The translations under genes were made by a program, and so were the position numbers. 64,000 bases of DNA, taken from the NCBI RefSeq assembly GCF_046507575.1, contig NZ_JBKFEY010000004.1, positions 124,001 through 188,000 on the forward strand. The letters run 5' to 3'. This document shows positions 17,301 to 24,186 of this stretch, piece by piece. Numbering within the stretch: position 1 is the first letter of the stretch; each line of letters starts with the position of its first letter. Under the pieces are notes generated by a model. That model did not search any database. It was not told the DNA's origin and worked only from the letters and a program-made list of their open reading frames with translations. Origin of the DNA: Pontitalea aquivivens. Its GTDB lineage: Bacteria; Pseudomonadota; Alphaproteobacteria; Rhodobacterales; Rhodobacteraceae.

Positions 17301-17772
17301 GGATGAATATGAAGTCGCGCGGCTGCATCTGCAGACAGCGGACAAGGCGCGGGCGGAATTTGGCGGCGATTTTCGCATGACCTTCCACCTGGCCCCGCCG
17401 ATCCTGGGCGGCACGGGGCCCGACGGGCGACCGAAAAAGCGGGAATTCGGGTCCTGGATGGTGCCGGTGTTCCGGCTTCTGGCGCGGATGAAGGGGCTGC
17501 GGGGCACCGCCTTCGATCCCTTTGGCGGCAGTGCGGAACGGCGTACCGAACGCGCGCTGATCGCGCAATATGAGGCCGACCTGGCCGAGATCCTGCCTGC
17601 CGTCACCCCGGCCACGATGGGTATCGCCCGCGAGCTGGCCGAACTGCCGCTGGCGATCCGGGGTTTTGGCCCGGTCAAGGACGCGGCGGTCGAAAAGGCG
17701 GCGGCGCGGCGGGCAGAACTGCTGGCCGCGTTCCGGGCCGGGGGCGCCCCCGATCGCATGGCGGCCGAGTAA
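14374..17772 (+). CDS. Indolepyruvate ferredoxin oxidoreductase, fused alpha/beta form
   Basis: 1132 residues; a single polypeptide combining the subunits that archaea encode separately as IorA and IorB. It oxidatively decarboxylates aryl-pyruvates (transamination products of Trp, Phe, Tyr) to aryl-acetyl-CoA, reducing ferredoxin. Domain order: N-terminal pyrimidine-type domain (NTAGYVTGYRGSPLG); TPP-binding region ~450-600 (GIGCHYMVQWMG, GDGTYNHSG); a cysteine cluster ~630-675 (DVCEGCGDCGVQSNC, then SSCNKDFSCLRGFCP) for Fe-S centres; and from ~711 the gamma-type domain (VITGVGGTGVVTVG). Tandem ATGs at 14374 and 14377 follow a purine-rich GGGGGGGA. Controlled probably by the divergent LysR gene. 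Confidence 0.93.
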   Translation: MMGRQDISLADRFDLAKSPVLLNGTQALVRLVLAQAARDRVAGWNTAGYVTGYRGSPLGAVDLQMARAKQELSAANVLFQPGLNEDLAATAIWGSQQAELRGEGKYDGVFALWYGKGPGVDRSGDVMRHANMAGTSARGGVIMAMGDDHTGESSTVLHQSDWAMVDAYMPVLSPAGVQEILDFGHYGYALSRFAGVWVGLKTMKDTVEATAVVDGDPFRMQFVTPDFKMPPGGVNIRLGDTPVAQEARMIDHKRFAAEAFARANRIDRRVHGRAGARIGFVAAGKNWLDLVHALALLGIDGPEAERLGLTTWKVGQTFPMDMKSFSEWAEGLEMIVVVEEKRKLIEVQVKEAIFDNRRGRRVLGWRHDQTGEELFPTRYALDPVMIAEKIGKILIEEGRGTEHVKAGLARIADARRADNAPEIATRTPWFCSGCPHNSSTRVPEGSRAYAGIGCHYMVQWMGRDTQGFTHMGGEGANWIGEAPFSSRKHVFQNLGDGTYNHSGSLAIRAALAAGTNITYKILFNDAVAMTGGQQNEGGLTAPQIVREIQAMGVKPIVVVYDEKEQIDPGAFPADVEKVERAGLMPVQDRLAKTPGVSAIVYVQTCAAEKRRRRKRGAFPDPDRRVFINTDVCEGCGDCGVQSNCVSIVPVETELGTKRAIDQSSCNKDFSCLRGFCPSFVTLRGAQVKKAATADFTLPDLPEPALPVISGTHNVVITGVGGTGVVTVGAVLAMAAHIDGKGAGMMEMAGLAQKGGAVHIHLRLANRPDDISAIRVAVGEADCVIGGDLVVTAGARTLGLMTTGRTGAVVNAHEIVTGEFTRNRDFHLPAGQLRLGLQARLGDRLAFFDATELTRRVLGDSIYSNMAVLGAAWQQGYVPLSRAAILRAIELNGTGVAANSRAFDLGRWAVAMPEAAARLIAPEADRPKADPVAFRAAHLAQYQDTALADRFRALVARAPEDLRDAVARGYHKLLAYKDEYEVARLHLQTADKARAEFGGDFRMTFHLAPPILGGTGPDGRPKKREFGSWMVPVFRLLARMKGLRGTAFDPFGGSAERRTERALIAQYEADLAEILPAVTPATMGIARELAELPLAIRGFGPVKDAAVEKAAARRAELLAAFRAGGAPDRMAAE

Positions 17773-17869
17773 GAATCGGGCGTTTATTTCCGCCGCAATG
17801 CAGCTTATGAGAAAGCGACCCGGTCGCAGCCGCGTGCCGGGCGCACCCTGAAAAACGCAGGAGACAGGC

Positions 17870-18682
17870 ATGGCGGTTGGGGTTTTCGATTCGGGCCTTG
17901 GCGGGCTGACGGTCTATGAGGCCGTGGCAAAGCGGCTGCCCGACGTCGCCTTTGTCTATTACGGCGACAATGCCCATGCGCCCTATGGTGTGCGCGATGC
18001 CGAGGACATCTATCAGCTGACCTGCCGGGGGGTGGAACGGCTTTGGGCCGAGGGCTGCGATCTGGTGATCCTGGCGTGCAACACGGCGTCCGCCGCGGCG
18101 CTGAAGCGGATGCAGGAAAGCTGGGTGCCCCGCGACAAGCGCGTTCTGGGCGTCTTCGTTCCGCTGATCGAGGCGCTGACCGAACGCCAGTGGGGCGACA
18201 ATTCCCCCCCGCGCGAGGTGGCGGTCAAGCATGTGGCGCTGTTCGCCACCCCCGCCACCGTGGCAAGCCGCGCGTTTCAACGCGAACTGGCCTATCGCGC
18301 CATCGGGGTGGATGTCGAGGCACAGCCCTGTGGCGGCGTGGTCGATGCCATCGAGTCGGGCGATGAAATTCTGGCCGAGGCGCTGGTGCGCAGCCATGTC
18401 GAGGCGCTGAAGCGCCGGATGCCCCACCCTGAGGCCGCGATCCTGGGGTGCACGCATTACCCCTTGATGCAAAAGGCTTTTCAAGAGGCGCTGGGGGCCG
18501 ATGTCGCGGTCTATAGCCAGGCCAATCTGGTCGCGGAAAGTCTTGCAGACTATCTGACCCGGCATCCCGAATTCGCGGGGCCGGGCAAGGTGTCGAAATT
18601 CCTGACCACGGGGGATCCGGTCTCGGTGTCGTCCAAGGCGACGCAGTTCCTGCGCCACCCGATCAAGTTCGAAACCGCCTGA
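17870..18682 (+). CDS. murI: Glutamate racemase
   Basis: 270 residues. MurI interconverts L- and D-glutamate for peptidoglycan synthesis using two cysteines as acid/base catalysts. Both are present: C70 in ILACNTASAA and C194 in ILGCTHYPLM. The N-terminal VFDSGLGGLTV holds the conserved D7-S8. A strong ribosome binding site (AGGAGACAGGC) precedes the ATG. It starts 97 bp after the oxidoreductase gene and is followed at 18 bp by argC, so murI, argC and ccmE may be co-transcribed although their pathways are unrelated. Confidence 0.96.
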   Translation: MAVGVFDSGLGGLTVYEAVAKRLPDVAFVYYGDNAHAPYGVRDAEDIYQLTCRGVERLWAEGCDLVILACNTASAAALKRMQESWVPRDKRVLGVFVPLIEALTERQWGDNSPPREVAVKHVALFATPATVASRAFQRELAYRAIGVDVEAQPCGGVVDAIESGDEILAEALVRSHVEALKRRMPHPEAAILGCTHYPLMQKAFQEALGADVAVYSQANLVAESLADYLTRHPEFAGPGKVSKFLTTGDPVSVSSKATQFLRHPIKFETA

Positions 18683-18700
18683 CACGGAAGGAGCCTTGCC

Positions 18701-19729
18701 ATGACCCAGACCATCGCCATCCTTGGCGCTTCGGGCTATACGGGGGCGGAACTTGTCCGCCTGATCGCGACCCACCCCACGATGCGCATCACCGCGCTGT
18801 CGGGCGACCGCAAGGCGGGGATGAGCATGGGCGAGGTCTTCCCCCATCTGCGTCATCTGGACCTGCCCGATCTGGTGAAGATCGAGGATATCGACTTTTC
18901 CGGCATCGACCTGGCCTTTTGCGCGCTGCCCCATGCTACAAGCCAGGCGGTGATCGCGGGCCTGCCGCGCGACCTGAAGGTTGTGGACCTGTCCGCCGAC
19001 TTCCGTCTGCGTGATCCGGCGGATTATGAAAAATGGTATGGCAAGCCCCATGCGGCCGTCGATCTGCAGGCCGAGGCGGTCTATGGCCTGACCGAATTCT
19101 ATCGTGATGAGATTCGTGCCGCGCGTCTGGTGGCCGGCACCGGCTGCAATGCGGCGGCTGGTCAATATGCCATCCGCCCGCTGATCCAGGCCGGCGTGGT
19201 CGACCTTGACGAGATTGTGATTGACCTGAAGGCGGGCGTGTCCGGGGCGGGCCGCAGTCTCAGGGAAAACCTGCTGCATGCTGAATTGTCGGGTGGCACG
19301 CATCCCTATTCCGCCGGTGGCGCGCATCGCCACCTTGGCGAATTCGATCAGGAATTCAGCAAGTTGGCGGGCCGGCCGGTGCGTGTGCAATTCACCCCCC
19401 ACCTGATGCCCTTCAACCGGGGCATTCTGGCCACCGTCTATCTGCGCGGCGATGCGCAGCAGATTCACGCCGCCCTGGCCGAACGCTACGCCCCCGAGGT
19501 CTTTCTTGAGGTGCTACCTTTTGGCACACTCCCCTCGACACGGTCGATCGCCGGGTCCAATTTCGTGCATGTGGGCGTGATCGGTGATCGGCTGCCCGGG
19601 CGTGCCCTGGTTGTTGTCGCACTGGACAATCTGGCCAAGGGATCGTCGGGGCAGGCCTTGCAGAACGCCAACCTGATGCTTGGAAACGAGGAAACAGCCG
19701 GGCTTATGCTGGCGCCCGTCTTCCCGTAA
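18701..19729 (+). CDS. argC: N-acetyl-gamma-glutamyl-phosphate reductase
   Basis: 342 residues. ArgC reduces N-acetylglutamyl-5-phosphate to the semialdehyde with NADPH, the third step of arginine synthesis. The dinucleotide-binding GASGYTGAELVRL begins at residue 9 and the catalytic cysteine is C149 in AGTGCNAAAGQY. HPHL-type substrate residues appear in TPHLMPFNRG. Length fits the long (type 1) family. It is followed after 9 bp by ccmE with a strong ribosome binding site. Confidence 0.96.
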   Translation: MTQTIAILGASGYTGAELVRLIATHPTMRITALSGDRKAGMSMGEVFPHLRHLDLPDLVKIEDIDFSGIDLAFCALPHATSQAVIAGLPRDLKVVDLSADFRLRDPADYEKWYGKPHAAVDLQAEAVYGLTEFYRDEIRAARLVAGTGCNAAAGQYAIRPLIQAGVVDLDEIVIDLKAGVSGAGRSLRENLLHAELSGGTHPYSAGGAHRHLGEFDQEFSKLAGRPVRVQFTPHLMPFNRGILATVYLRGDAQQIHAALAERYAPEVFLEVLPFGTLPSTRSIAGSNFVHVGVIGDRLPGRALVVVALDNLAKGSSGQALQNANLMLGNEETAGLMLAPVFP

Positions 19730-19738
19730 GGAGTGACG

Positions 19739-20182
19739 ATGAAGAGCCTGAAGAAGAAACGCCGCATCCAGGTGCTTCTGGTCACAGCCCTGGCGCTGGT
19801 GGTCTCCACCGCGATGATTGGCTATGCGATGCGCGACGGGATCAATTTCTTCCGCTCGCCGATCCAGGTGGTCGAAGAGCCCCCGGCCGAGGGCGAGGTG
19901 TTCCGCCTTGGCGGTCTGGTCGAGGATGGCAGCCTGAAGCGCGGCGAAAGCGAAGTGATCACCTTCAACGTGACCGATGGCGCCGCAGTGATCCCGGTGC
20001 GCTTTTCGGGCGTGCTGCCGGATCTGTTTTCGGAAAACCAGGGCATGATCGGCACCGGCCGGATGGAGGGCGAGGTCTTCGTCGCCAGCGAAATCCTGGC
20101 CAAGCACGACGAAACCTACATGCCCAAGGAAGTGATGGACGCGCTCAAGGAACAGGGCGTCTATCAGGACCCGAACAGCTGA
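19739..20182 (+). CDS. ccmE: Cytochrome c-type biogenesis protein CcmE (heme chaperone)
   Basis: 147 residues. CcmE covalently binds heme in the periplasm through a histidine and passes it to CcmFH for cytochrome c maturation. The single N-terminal membrane anchor is at about 11-30, followed by an OB-fold domain. The heme-binding motif AKHDETYMP carries H123 and Y127. The ATG at 19739 with AAGGAG six bases upstream is preferred to a GTG two codons earlier. Other ccm genes are not adjacent, so the system is split in this genome. Confidence 0.95.
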   Translation: MKSLKKKRRIQVLLVTALALVVSTAMIGYAMRDGINFFRSPIQVVEEPPAEGEVFRLGGLVEDGSLKRGESEVITFNVTDGAAVIPVRFSGVLPDLFSENQGMIGTGRMEGEVFVASEILAKHDETYMPKEVMDALKEQGVYQDPNS

Positions 20183-20227
20183 TCGTTCGCTGCCCCAAGG
20201 CGGCCTTAACGGAACATGGCGGACAGT

Positions 20228-20247
20228 TCCCCTGGGAAACCTGGGGA
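20228..20247 (+). promoter_or_regulatory. GAAA-tetraloop hairpin overlapping the endolysin ribosome binding site
   Basis: In the 72-bp gap between ccmE and the endolysin gene, TCCCC-T-GG pairs with CC-T-GGGGA around a GAAA loop (20236-20239), with one T-T mismatch. The 3' arm GGGGA (20243-20247) is the only Shine-Dalgarno-like sequence for the ATG at 20255 (7-nt spacer), so the fold would hide it. By-eye structure; stability not calculated. Confidence 0.45.
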
Positions 20248-20254
20248 CACCGCC

Positions 20255-20866
20255 ATGAAATCAGTCAAAGACATTGCCCGTGAAATCGTCGCCCGTGAAG
20301 GCGGCTATGTGAATGACCCGGATGATCCGGGCGGCGCCACCAAATACGGCGTCACCTTGGCGACCCTGCAGCGGCTTGGCATCGACCTGACGGGCGATGG
20401 CCGCGTGACGGTGGCCGATGTGCGCGCGCTCAGCCCTGATCAGGCCGAAGACATCTTCATCCGTCATTATTTCGATGCGCCGCGTCTGGGGGAATTGCCC
20501 GTCCCGATCCAGGCCTCGGTCTTCGACATGTATGTGAATGCGGGCGCGCAGGCGATCCGCATCCTGCAGCGGCTGCTGAACCAGATGGGCGAGCCTGTTG
20601 CCGTGGACGGTGTCCTTGGGCCACAGACCATCGCCGCCGCCCATGCCGCCGCTGCCGCCGCGCCCGACCATTTCGCCGATGCCTACGGGATCGCGCGGCG
20701 CAACTATTACTATGCCCTGGCCGATGCGCGCCCGGCCAGCCGGAAATATGCGCGCACCCGGCAGGGCGACAAGGGCGGCTGGATCCGCCGCGCCGAGGAA
20801 TTCATCACGTCGCGCTTTCACCTGACCGCCGCAGAACACAAGGAAAGGACCGCATCATGGGGCTGA
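20255..20866 (+). CDS. Endolysin-type N-acetylmuramidase (glycoside hydrolase 108)
   Basis: 203 residues. The N-terminal domain carries the GH108 signature VAREGGYVNDPDDPGGATK, with E15 the likely catalytic glutamate, then YGVTLATL. A C-terminal peptidoglycan-binding-type region follows (VDGVLGPQTIAAAHAA, then ARRNYYYALA). GH108 enzymes hydrolyse the glycan backbone of peptidoglycan. No signal peptide is visible, which fits release through a holin, and a holin gene overlaps its 3' end by 10 bp. In Rhodobacter capsulatus a lone endolysin/holin pair of this kind releases gene transfer agent particles; that role is inferred here. Confidence 0.88.
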   Translation: MKSVKDIAREIVAREGGYVNDPDDPGGATKYGVTLATLQRLGIDLTGDGRVTVADVRALSPDQAEDIFIRHYFDAPRLGELPVPIQASVFDMYVNAGAQAIRILQRLLNQMGEPVAVDGVLGPQTIAAAHAAAAAAPDHFADAYGIARRNYYYALADARPASRKYARTRQGDKGGWIRRAEEFITSRFHLTAAEHKERTASWG

Positions 20867-21345
20867 TCGACAAGATCTTCGGCGGGGCTGCCGCGACCAC
20901 GGCGCTGGGCAATGCCGCCACTGGCGTGGCCGAGGTCTTCGTTCCCAACGCAACCAGGAAGATGGAGGCCGCCCATGCGGCCTATGTCGCGGCGCTGGGC
21001 CAACATGGTGCCGAATTCCAGTATGTGGGCGGGGGCTGGTTCGACCGTTTCGTGAACGGGCTGAACCGGATGCCGCGTCCGATGCTGGCGCTGGGCACGC
21101 TGGGGCTGTTCATCCATGCCATGGTGGACCCGGTCAGCTTCGCCGAACGCATGGTGGGCCTTGCCGCCGTGCCCGAGCCGCTCTGGTGGCTTCTGGGGGC
21201 GATCGTCAGCTTCTATTTCGGCGCGCGTGAGGCGCACTATCTCCGCGTTCGCACGCCGGCGCCCGGGGCCGGCGCCCCGGCGATGCCATCTGCGGCGGGC
21301 GACAATCCCGCGCTTGACGAATGGCGCGCCCAGTTCGCGCGCTGA
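20857..21345 (+). CDS. Holin family protein
   Basis: 162 residues, resembling the 3-TM phage holin family. Two clear membrane segments are near 75-92 (PMLALGTLGLFIHAMV) and 107-125 (EPLWWLLGAIVSFYFGA); the N-terminal helix (TALGNAATGVAEVF) is amphipathic. The C-terminus is Pro/Ala-rich and cytoplasmic-like. AAGGAAAGGA precedes the ATG, and the gene overlaps the endolysin stop by 10 bp, so the two are coupled. No capsid, tail or terminase genes are nearby, making this an isolated lysis module rather than a prophage. Confidence 0.85.
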   Translation: MGLIDKIFGGAAATTALGNAATGVAEVFVPNATRKMEAAHAAYVAALGQHGAEFQYVGGGWFDRFVNGLNRMPRPMLALGTLGLFIHAMVDPVSFAERMVGLAAVPEPLWWLLGAIVSFYFGAREAHYLRVRTPAPGAGAPAMPSAAGDNPALDEWRAQFAR

Positions 21346-21424
21346 TCTTCGGCTTTGCCAAAATATCCTCGGGGGGCGGGCCCGGCCCGCAGGGCGGGGC
21401 CCGTGGGGGGGCAGACAGCCCCCC
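21345..21424 (-). repeat. Intergenic repeat, family B copy
   Basis: Fills most of the gap between the convergent holin and ornithine cyclodeaminase genes. Order on the plus strand: CTTCGGCTTTGCCAAAATA-type core (21345-21369), CTCGGGGGG, a GC-rich middle hairpin (GGGCCCGGCCCGC region), then a terminal hairpin GGGGGGC (21406-21412), loop AGACA, GCCCCCC (21418-21424). The same modules recur at 31400-31466 and 33687-33770. Confidence 0.7.
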
Positions 21425-21442
21425 TTCGTCGGTCACTATCCC

Positions 21443-22486
21443 TTACCGGGCCCGCATCAGCATGCCGAACAGGTCGCGCGGATCGTCGGGGTCGGCGATC
21501 ATGTCCAGTTCCTCGAACAGCTGTGTGCCCTGCAACCGGCGCAAGACATAGCGCAAGGCCGAGAAATCCTCGACCGCAAAGCCCACCCCGTCGAACAATG
21601 TCACCTGTGCGTCCGTCACCCGGCCCGGTGCGGCGCCGGTGATCACCTGCCAAAGCTCGGTCACCGGGTGGTCGGGGGGCAATTGCTGGATCTCGCCTTC
21701 GATCCGGGTTTGCGGTGGGTATTCCACAAAGATATCGGCGCGGTGCAGGATGCCGGGGGCAAGTTCCGTCTTGCCCGGGCAATCGCCGCCGATCGCGTTG
21801 ATATGCACGCCTGCGCCGACCATGTTGTCGGTCAGGATCGTTGCCAACTGCTTGTCCGCGGTGCAGGTGGTGATGATCTGCGCGCCCTCGATCGCCTCTT
21901 CGGGGCTGCCGCATGGCACCACGCGCAGCCCGGTTCCGGCCAGATTGGTGCGGCATTTGGCGGTGGCGGCGGGATCGATGTCCCACAGGCGCACCTCCTT
22001 GATGCCGTTCACGGCATGCAGGGCCAGCGCCTGAAATTCCGACTGGGCGCCGTTGCCGATCATTGCCATGACCCGCGCCCCCCGCGGTGCCAGATACCGC
22101 GCGGCCAGCGCACTGCTGGCGGCGGTGCGCAGCGCGGTCAGCAAGGTCATTTCCGACACCAGCAGCGGATAACCCGTGTCCACATCGGCCAGCACGCCGA
22201 AGGCGGTGACGGTCTGCAGGCCTTCGCGCGTGTTCTTGGGGTGGCCGTTCACATATTTGAAGCCATAGGTGTGCCCGTCCGAGGTGGGCATCAGCTCAAT
22301 CACCCCCACGTCGCTGTGCGAGGCCACGCGCGGGGTCTTGTCGAAATCCGGCCAGCGGCGGAAATCGGCCTCGATTTCGTCGGTCAGCTCGGACAGCATC
22401 GTTTCCAGCCCGATGCGGTGCACCAGCCGCATCATGTTGGCCACGGAAACAAAGGGCACCAGCGCCTGGCGGGACGGGGCGATCAT
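21443..22486 (-). CDS. Ornithine cyclodeaminase
   Basis: 347 residues of the ornithine cyclodeaminase/mu-crystallin family. OCD converts ornithine directly to proline and ammonia, using NAD+ as bound cofactor. Visible features: substrate-binding FKYVNGHPKNTREGL, LTALRTAASSALAARYL, the Rossmann motif AMIGNGAQSEFQALAL, and the catalytic-aspartate loop HINAIGGDCPGKTEL. Its start overlaps the end of the arginase gene by 4 bp, so arginine-derived ornithine would feed straight into proline. Length and motifs match bacterial OCD better than alanine dehydrogenase relatives. Confidence 0.93.
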   Translation of the reverse strand: MIAPSRQALVPFVSVANMMRLVHRIGLETMLSELTDEIEADFRRWPDFDKTPRVASHSDVGVIELMPTSDGHTYGFKYVNGHPKNTREGLQTVTAFGVLADVDTGYPLLVSEMTLLTALRTAASSALAARYLAPRGARVMAMIGNGAQSEFQALALHAVNGIKEVRLWDIDPAATAKCRTNLAGTGLRVVPCGSPEEAIEGAQIITTCTADKQLATILTDNMVGAGVHINAIGGDCPGKTELAPGILHRADIFVEYPPQTRIEGEIQQLPPDHPVTELWQVITGAAPGRVTDAQVTLFDGVGFAVEDFSALRYVLRRLQGTQLFEELDMIADPDDPRDLFGMLMRAR

Positions 22487-23409
22487 CCGAAACTCCGTGT
22501 CTTGCGGTCAAAGACCTTGCGGCCCATCAGGCTGGCGACCAGATCCACCATCAGCTTCGCGGTGCGCCCGCGATCATCCAGAAAGGGGTTCAGCTCGACC
22601 AGATCAAGCGAGGTCACAAGCCCGCTTTCATGCAGCAGTTCCATCACCAGGTGCGCCTCGCGGAAGGTGGCGCCGCCGGGCACGGTGGTGCCCACTGCCG
22701 GCGCGATCGAGGGGTCCAGGAAATCCACATCCAGCGACACATGCAGCAGCCCGCCCGCCGCCTGCACGCGGTCAAGAAAGGCGCGCAGCGGGGCCACGAT
22801 GCCGCGTTCATCCAGCACGCGCATGTCGTTGATCTCGATCCGGTGGTGCAGCAGCGCCTTGTGCTCGGCCGGGTCAACGGACCTTATGCCGAACAGGCAG
22901 ATGTGTTCCGGCGGGATCGGGGCGGGAAAGGGCGCCAGCGGCGCAAAGCCTGCCCGGCCCGCGATATAGGCCACGGGCGTGCCGTGCAGGTTGCCCGATG
23001 TCGTGCTTTCGAAAGTGTGGAAATCGGAATGCGCATCCAGCCACAGCAGGAACAGCGGCCGCCCCGCCGCCCGGGCATGGCGGGCCACGCCTGCGACCGA
23101 ACCCAGCGACAGCGAATGATCGCCGCCCAGAAAGATCGCAAAGCCCTGATCCATCGCCCGCGCCCCGGCCTCGGCCAGGGCCGCGGTCCAGCCCAGGGTT
23201 TCGTCCAGATGATGCACCGCCGGGTTGGCGCAGGTCGCGCCGTGGACCGGGCGCGGCGCCATATCGCCACGGTCTTCGACGCGATGGCCCAGATCGGCCA
23301 GTGTCTGCGCAAGCCCCGCCACGCGATAGGCGGCCGGCCCCATCAGGCACCCGGGATTGCGCTGGCCGGTATCGACCGGCGCGCCGATCAGAATGCAGGT
23401 CTTGGTCAT
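22483..23409 (-). CDS. rocF: Arginase
   Basis: 308 residues. Arginase hydrolyses arginine to ornithine and urea with a binuclear manganese centre. All ligand motifs are present: GGDHSLS (H98 with D97), DAHSDF (D125, H127, D129) and SLDVDFLDP (D227, D229), plus the NLHGTPVAY loop of the arginase/agmatinase fold. The start at 23409 follows GGGGGATATTC. It forms a two-gene catabolic operon with ornithine cyclodeaminase and is transcribed divergently from the cold-shock gene. Confidence 0.95.
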   Translation of the reverse strand: MTKTCILIGAPVDTGQRNPGCLMGPAAYRVAGLAQTLADLGHRVEDRGDMAPRPVHGATCANPAVHHLDETLGWTAALAEAGARAMDQGFAIFLGGDHSLSLGSVAGVARHARAAGRPLFLLWLDAHSDFHTFESTTSGNLHGTPVAYIAGRAGFAPLAPFPAPIPPEHICLFGIRSVDPAEHKALLHHRIEINDMRVLDERGIVAPLRAFLDRVQAAGGLLHVSLDVDFLDPSIAPAVGTTVPGGATFREAHLVMELLHESGLVTSLDLVELNPFLDDRGRTAKLMVDLVASLMGRKVFDRKTRSFG

Positions 23410-23707
23410 GAATATCCCCCTTTGCCGCATGCTTTCCGGGTCGTGACACAATTTGAAGCGAAACTTTGAACAAAAAGCACGATAGATGTTCGTTTTGCGC
23501 AGTATCTCTTGCCGAAATGGGCAGATCTGCCACCGCATTCTTTTTCCGCGCATTATCCTTGCTTTTTTCCCGACCCCGCCCCATATTTGCCGGGCGACGT
23601 TACCTTTATCGACCCGCTGTTCCTTCATCGGCCAGTCTTTCGATTCTGCACTGACTGAGCCGGGCCGCTGCAATGGTGCAGGCGGCAAGTTTGAAGGAGA
23701 CATCACG
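23410..23707. other. 298-bp intergenic region between arginase and cold-shock genes
   Basis: A relatively AT-rich divergent promoter region. It contains no convincing open reading frame. The half nearest the cold-shock gene would be a long 5' leader, as is usual for cspA-type mRNAs, and ends in GAAGGAGA before the ATG. I could not place -35/-10 boxes with confidence. Confidence 0.4.
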
Positions 23708-23914
23708 ATGGCTACGGGCTCCGTGAAATGGTTCAACACCACCAAAGGCTATGGCTTCATCGCGCCGGACAATGGCAACAAGGACATCTTCGTCCACATC
23801 TCTGCTGTTGAGCGCGCTGGCATCCGTCAGCTGAACGACGGTCAGAAAGTGACCTTCGACATCGAATCCGGCCGCGATGGCCGTGAATCGGCGACGAATC
23901 TCGCTCTGGCCTGA
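23708..23914 (+). CDS. Cold-shock protein, CspA family
   Basis: 68 residues, a single cold-shock domain. RNA-binding motifs RNP1 (KGYGFI, 13-18) and RNP2 (DIFVHIS) are intact in the frame MATGSVKWFNTTKGYGFI. These proteins bind single-stranded RNA/DNA and act as RNA chaperones during cold shock or growth transitions. A strong ribosome binding site (GAAGGAG) precedes it and an intrinsic terminator follows 22 bp after the stop, so it is monocistronic. Confidence 0.96.
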   Translation: MATGSVKWFNTTKGYGFIAPDNGNKDIFVHISAVERAGIRQLNDGQKVTFDIESGRDGRESATNLALA

Positions 23915-23936
23915 TCGGTCCGCGATATTTCGGGAA

Positions 23937-23970
23937 ACGGGGCGGGTGCAAACCCGCCCCGTTTTCTTTT
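23937..23970 (+). terminator. Intrinsic terminator of the cold-shock gene
   Basis: A perfect 11-bp stem (ACGGGGCGGGT at 23937-23947 with ACCCGCCCCGT at 23952-23962), loop GCAA, followed by TTTCTTTT. Textbook Rho-independent structure 22 bp after the stop codon. Confidence 0.93.
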
Positions 23971-24024
23971 GCGCCGGGTCGATCCGCTGTCCGAACAGGG
24001 GGCGCAATCGCGCGTTTGATCGCC

Positions 24025-24053
24025 TTGCCGCAGGGCGGCGCGGGGCCTATAAG
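24025..24053 (+). promoter_or_regulatory. Candidate sigma-70 promoter of ileS
   Basis: TTGCCG (24025-24030) and TATAAG (24048-24053) are separated by exactly 17 bp, 134 bp before the ileS start. This gives a ~125-nt leader. It is the best-matching hexamer pair in the 272-bp gap after the cold-shock gene. Confidence 0.5.
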
Positions 24054-24072
24054 GCGGCATGATCTGGCCTGT

Positions 24073-24085
24073 ATGTATCATACAT
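24073..24085. promoter_or_regulatory. Short perfect palindrome in the ileS leader
   Basis: ATGTAT and ATACAT flank a single C, about 20 bp downstream of the predicted -10 box. AT-rich and unusual in this GC-rich DNA; placed where a repressor would block initial transcription. Regulator unknown. Confidence 0.35.
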
Positions 24086-24186
24086 CGAATTACCGGCCCG
24101 GCGCTCTGACGCGTCAGGGTTGCCGGGATTTTCACGCCAGTACCGGGCGCGGGTGATGCGCCCCCCTCCCGTCAAGGATATGCCAG

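Noticed and set aside
14338..17871. Very long open frame (about 1177 codons) antisense to the indolepyruvate oxidoreductase gene
   Set aside because: Mirror of a high-GC gene with strong third-position bias; product is His/Arg/Gln-rich with no recognisable domain or ribosome binding site.
20255..21345. Endolysin/holin pair as a prophage remnant
   Set aside because: No integrase, capsid, tail or terminase genes and no attachment-site repeats nearby; flanks are core genes on both sides.
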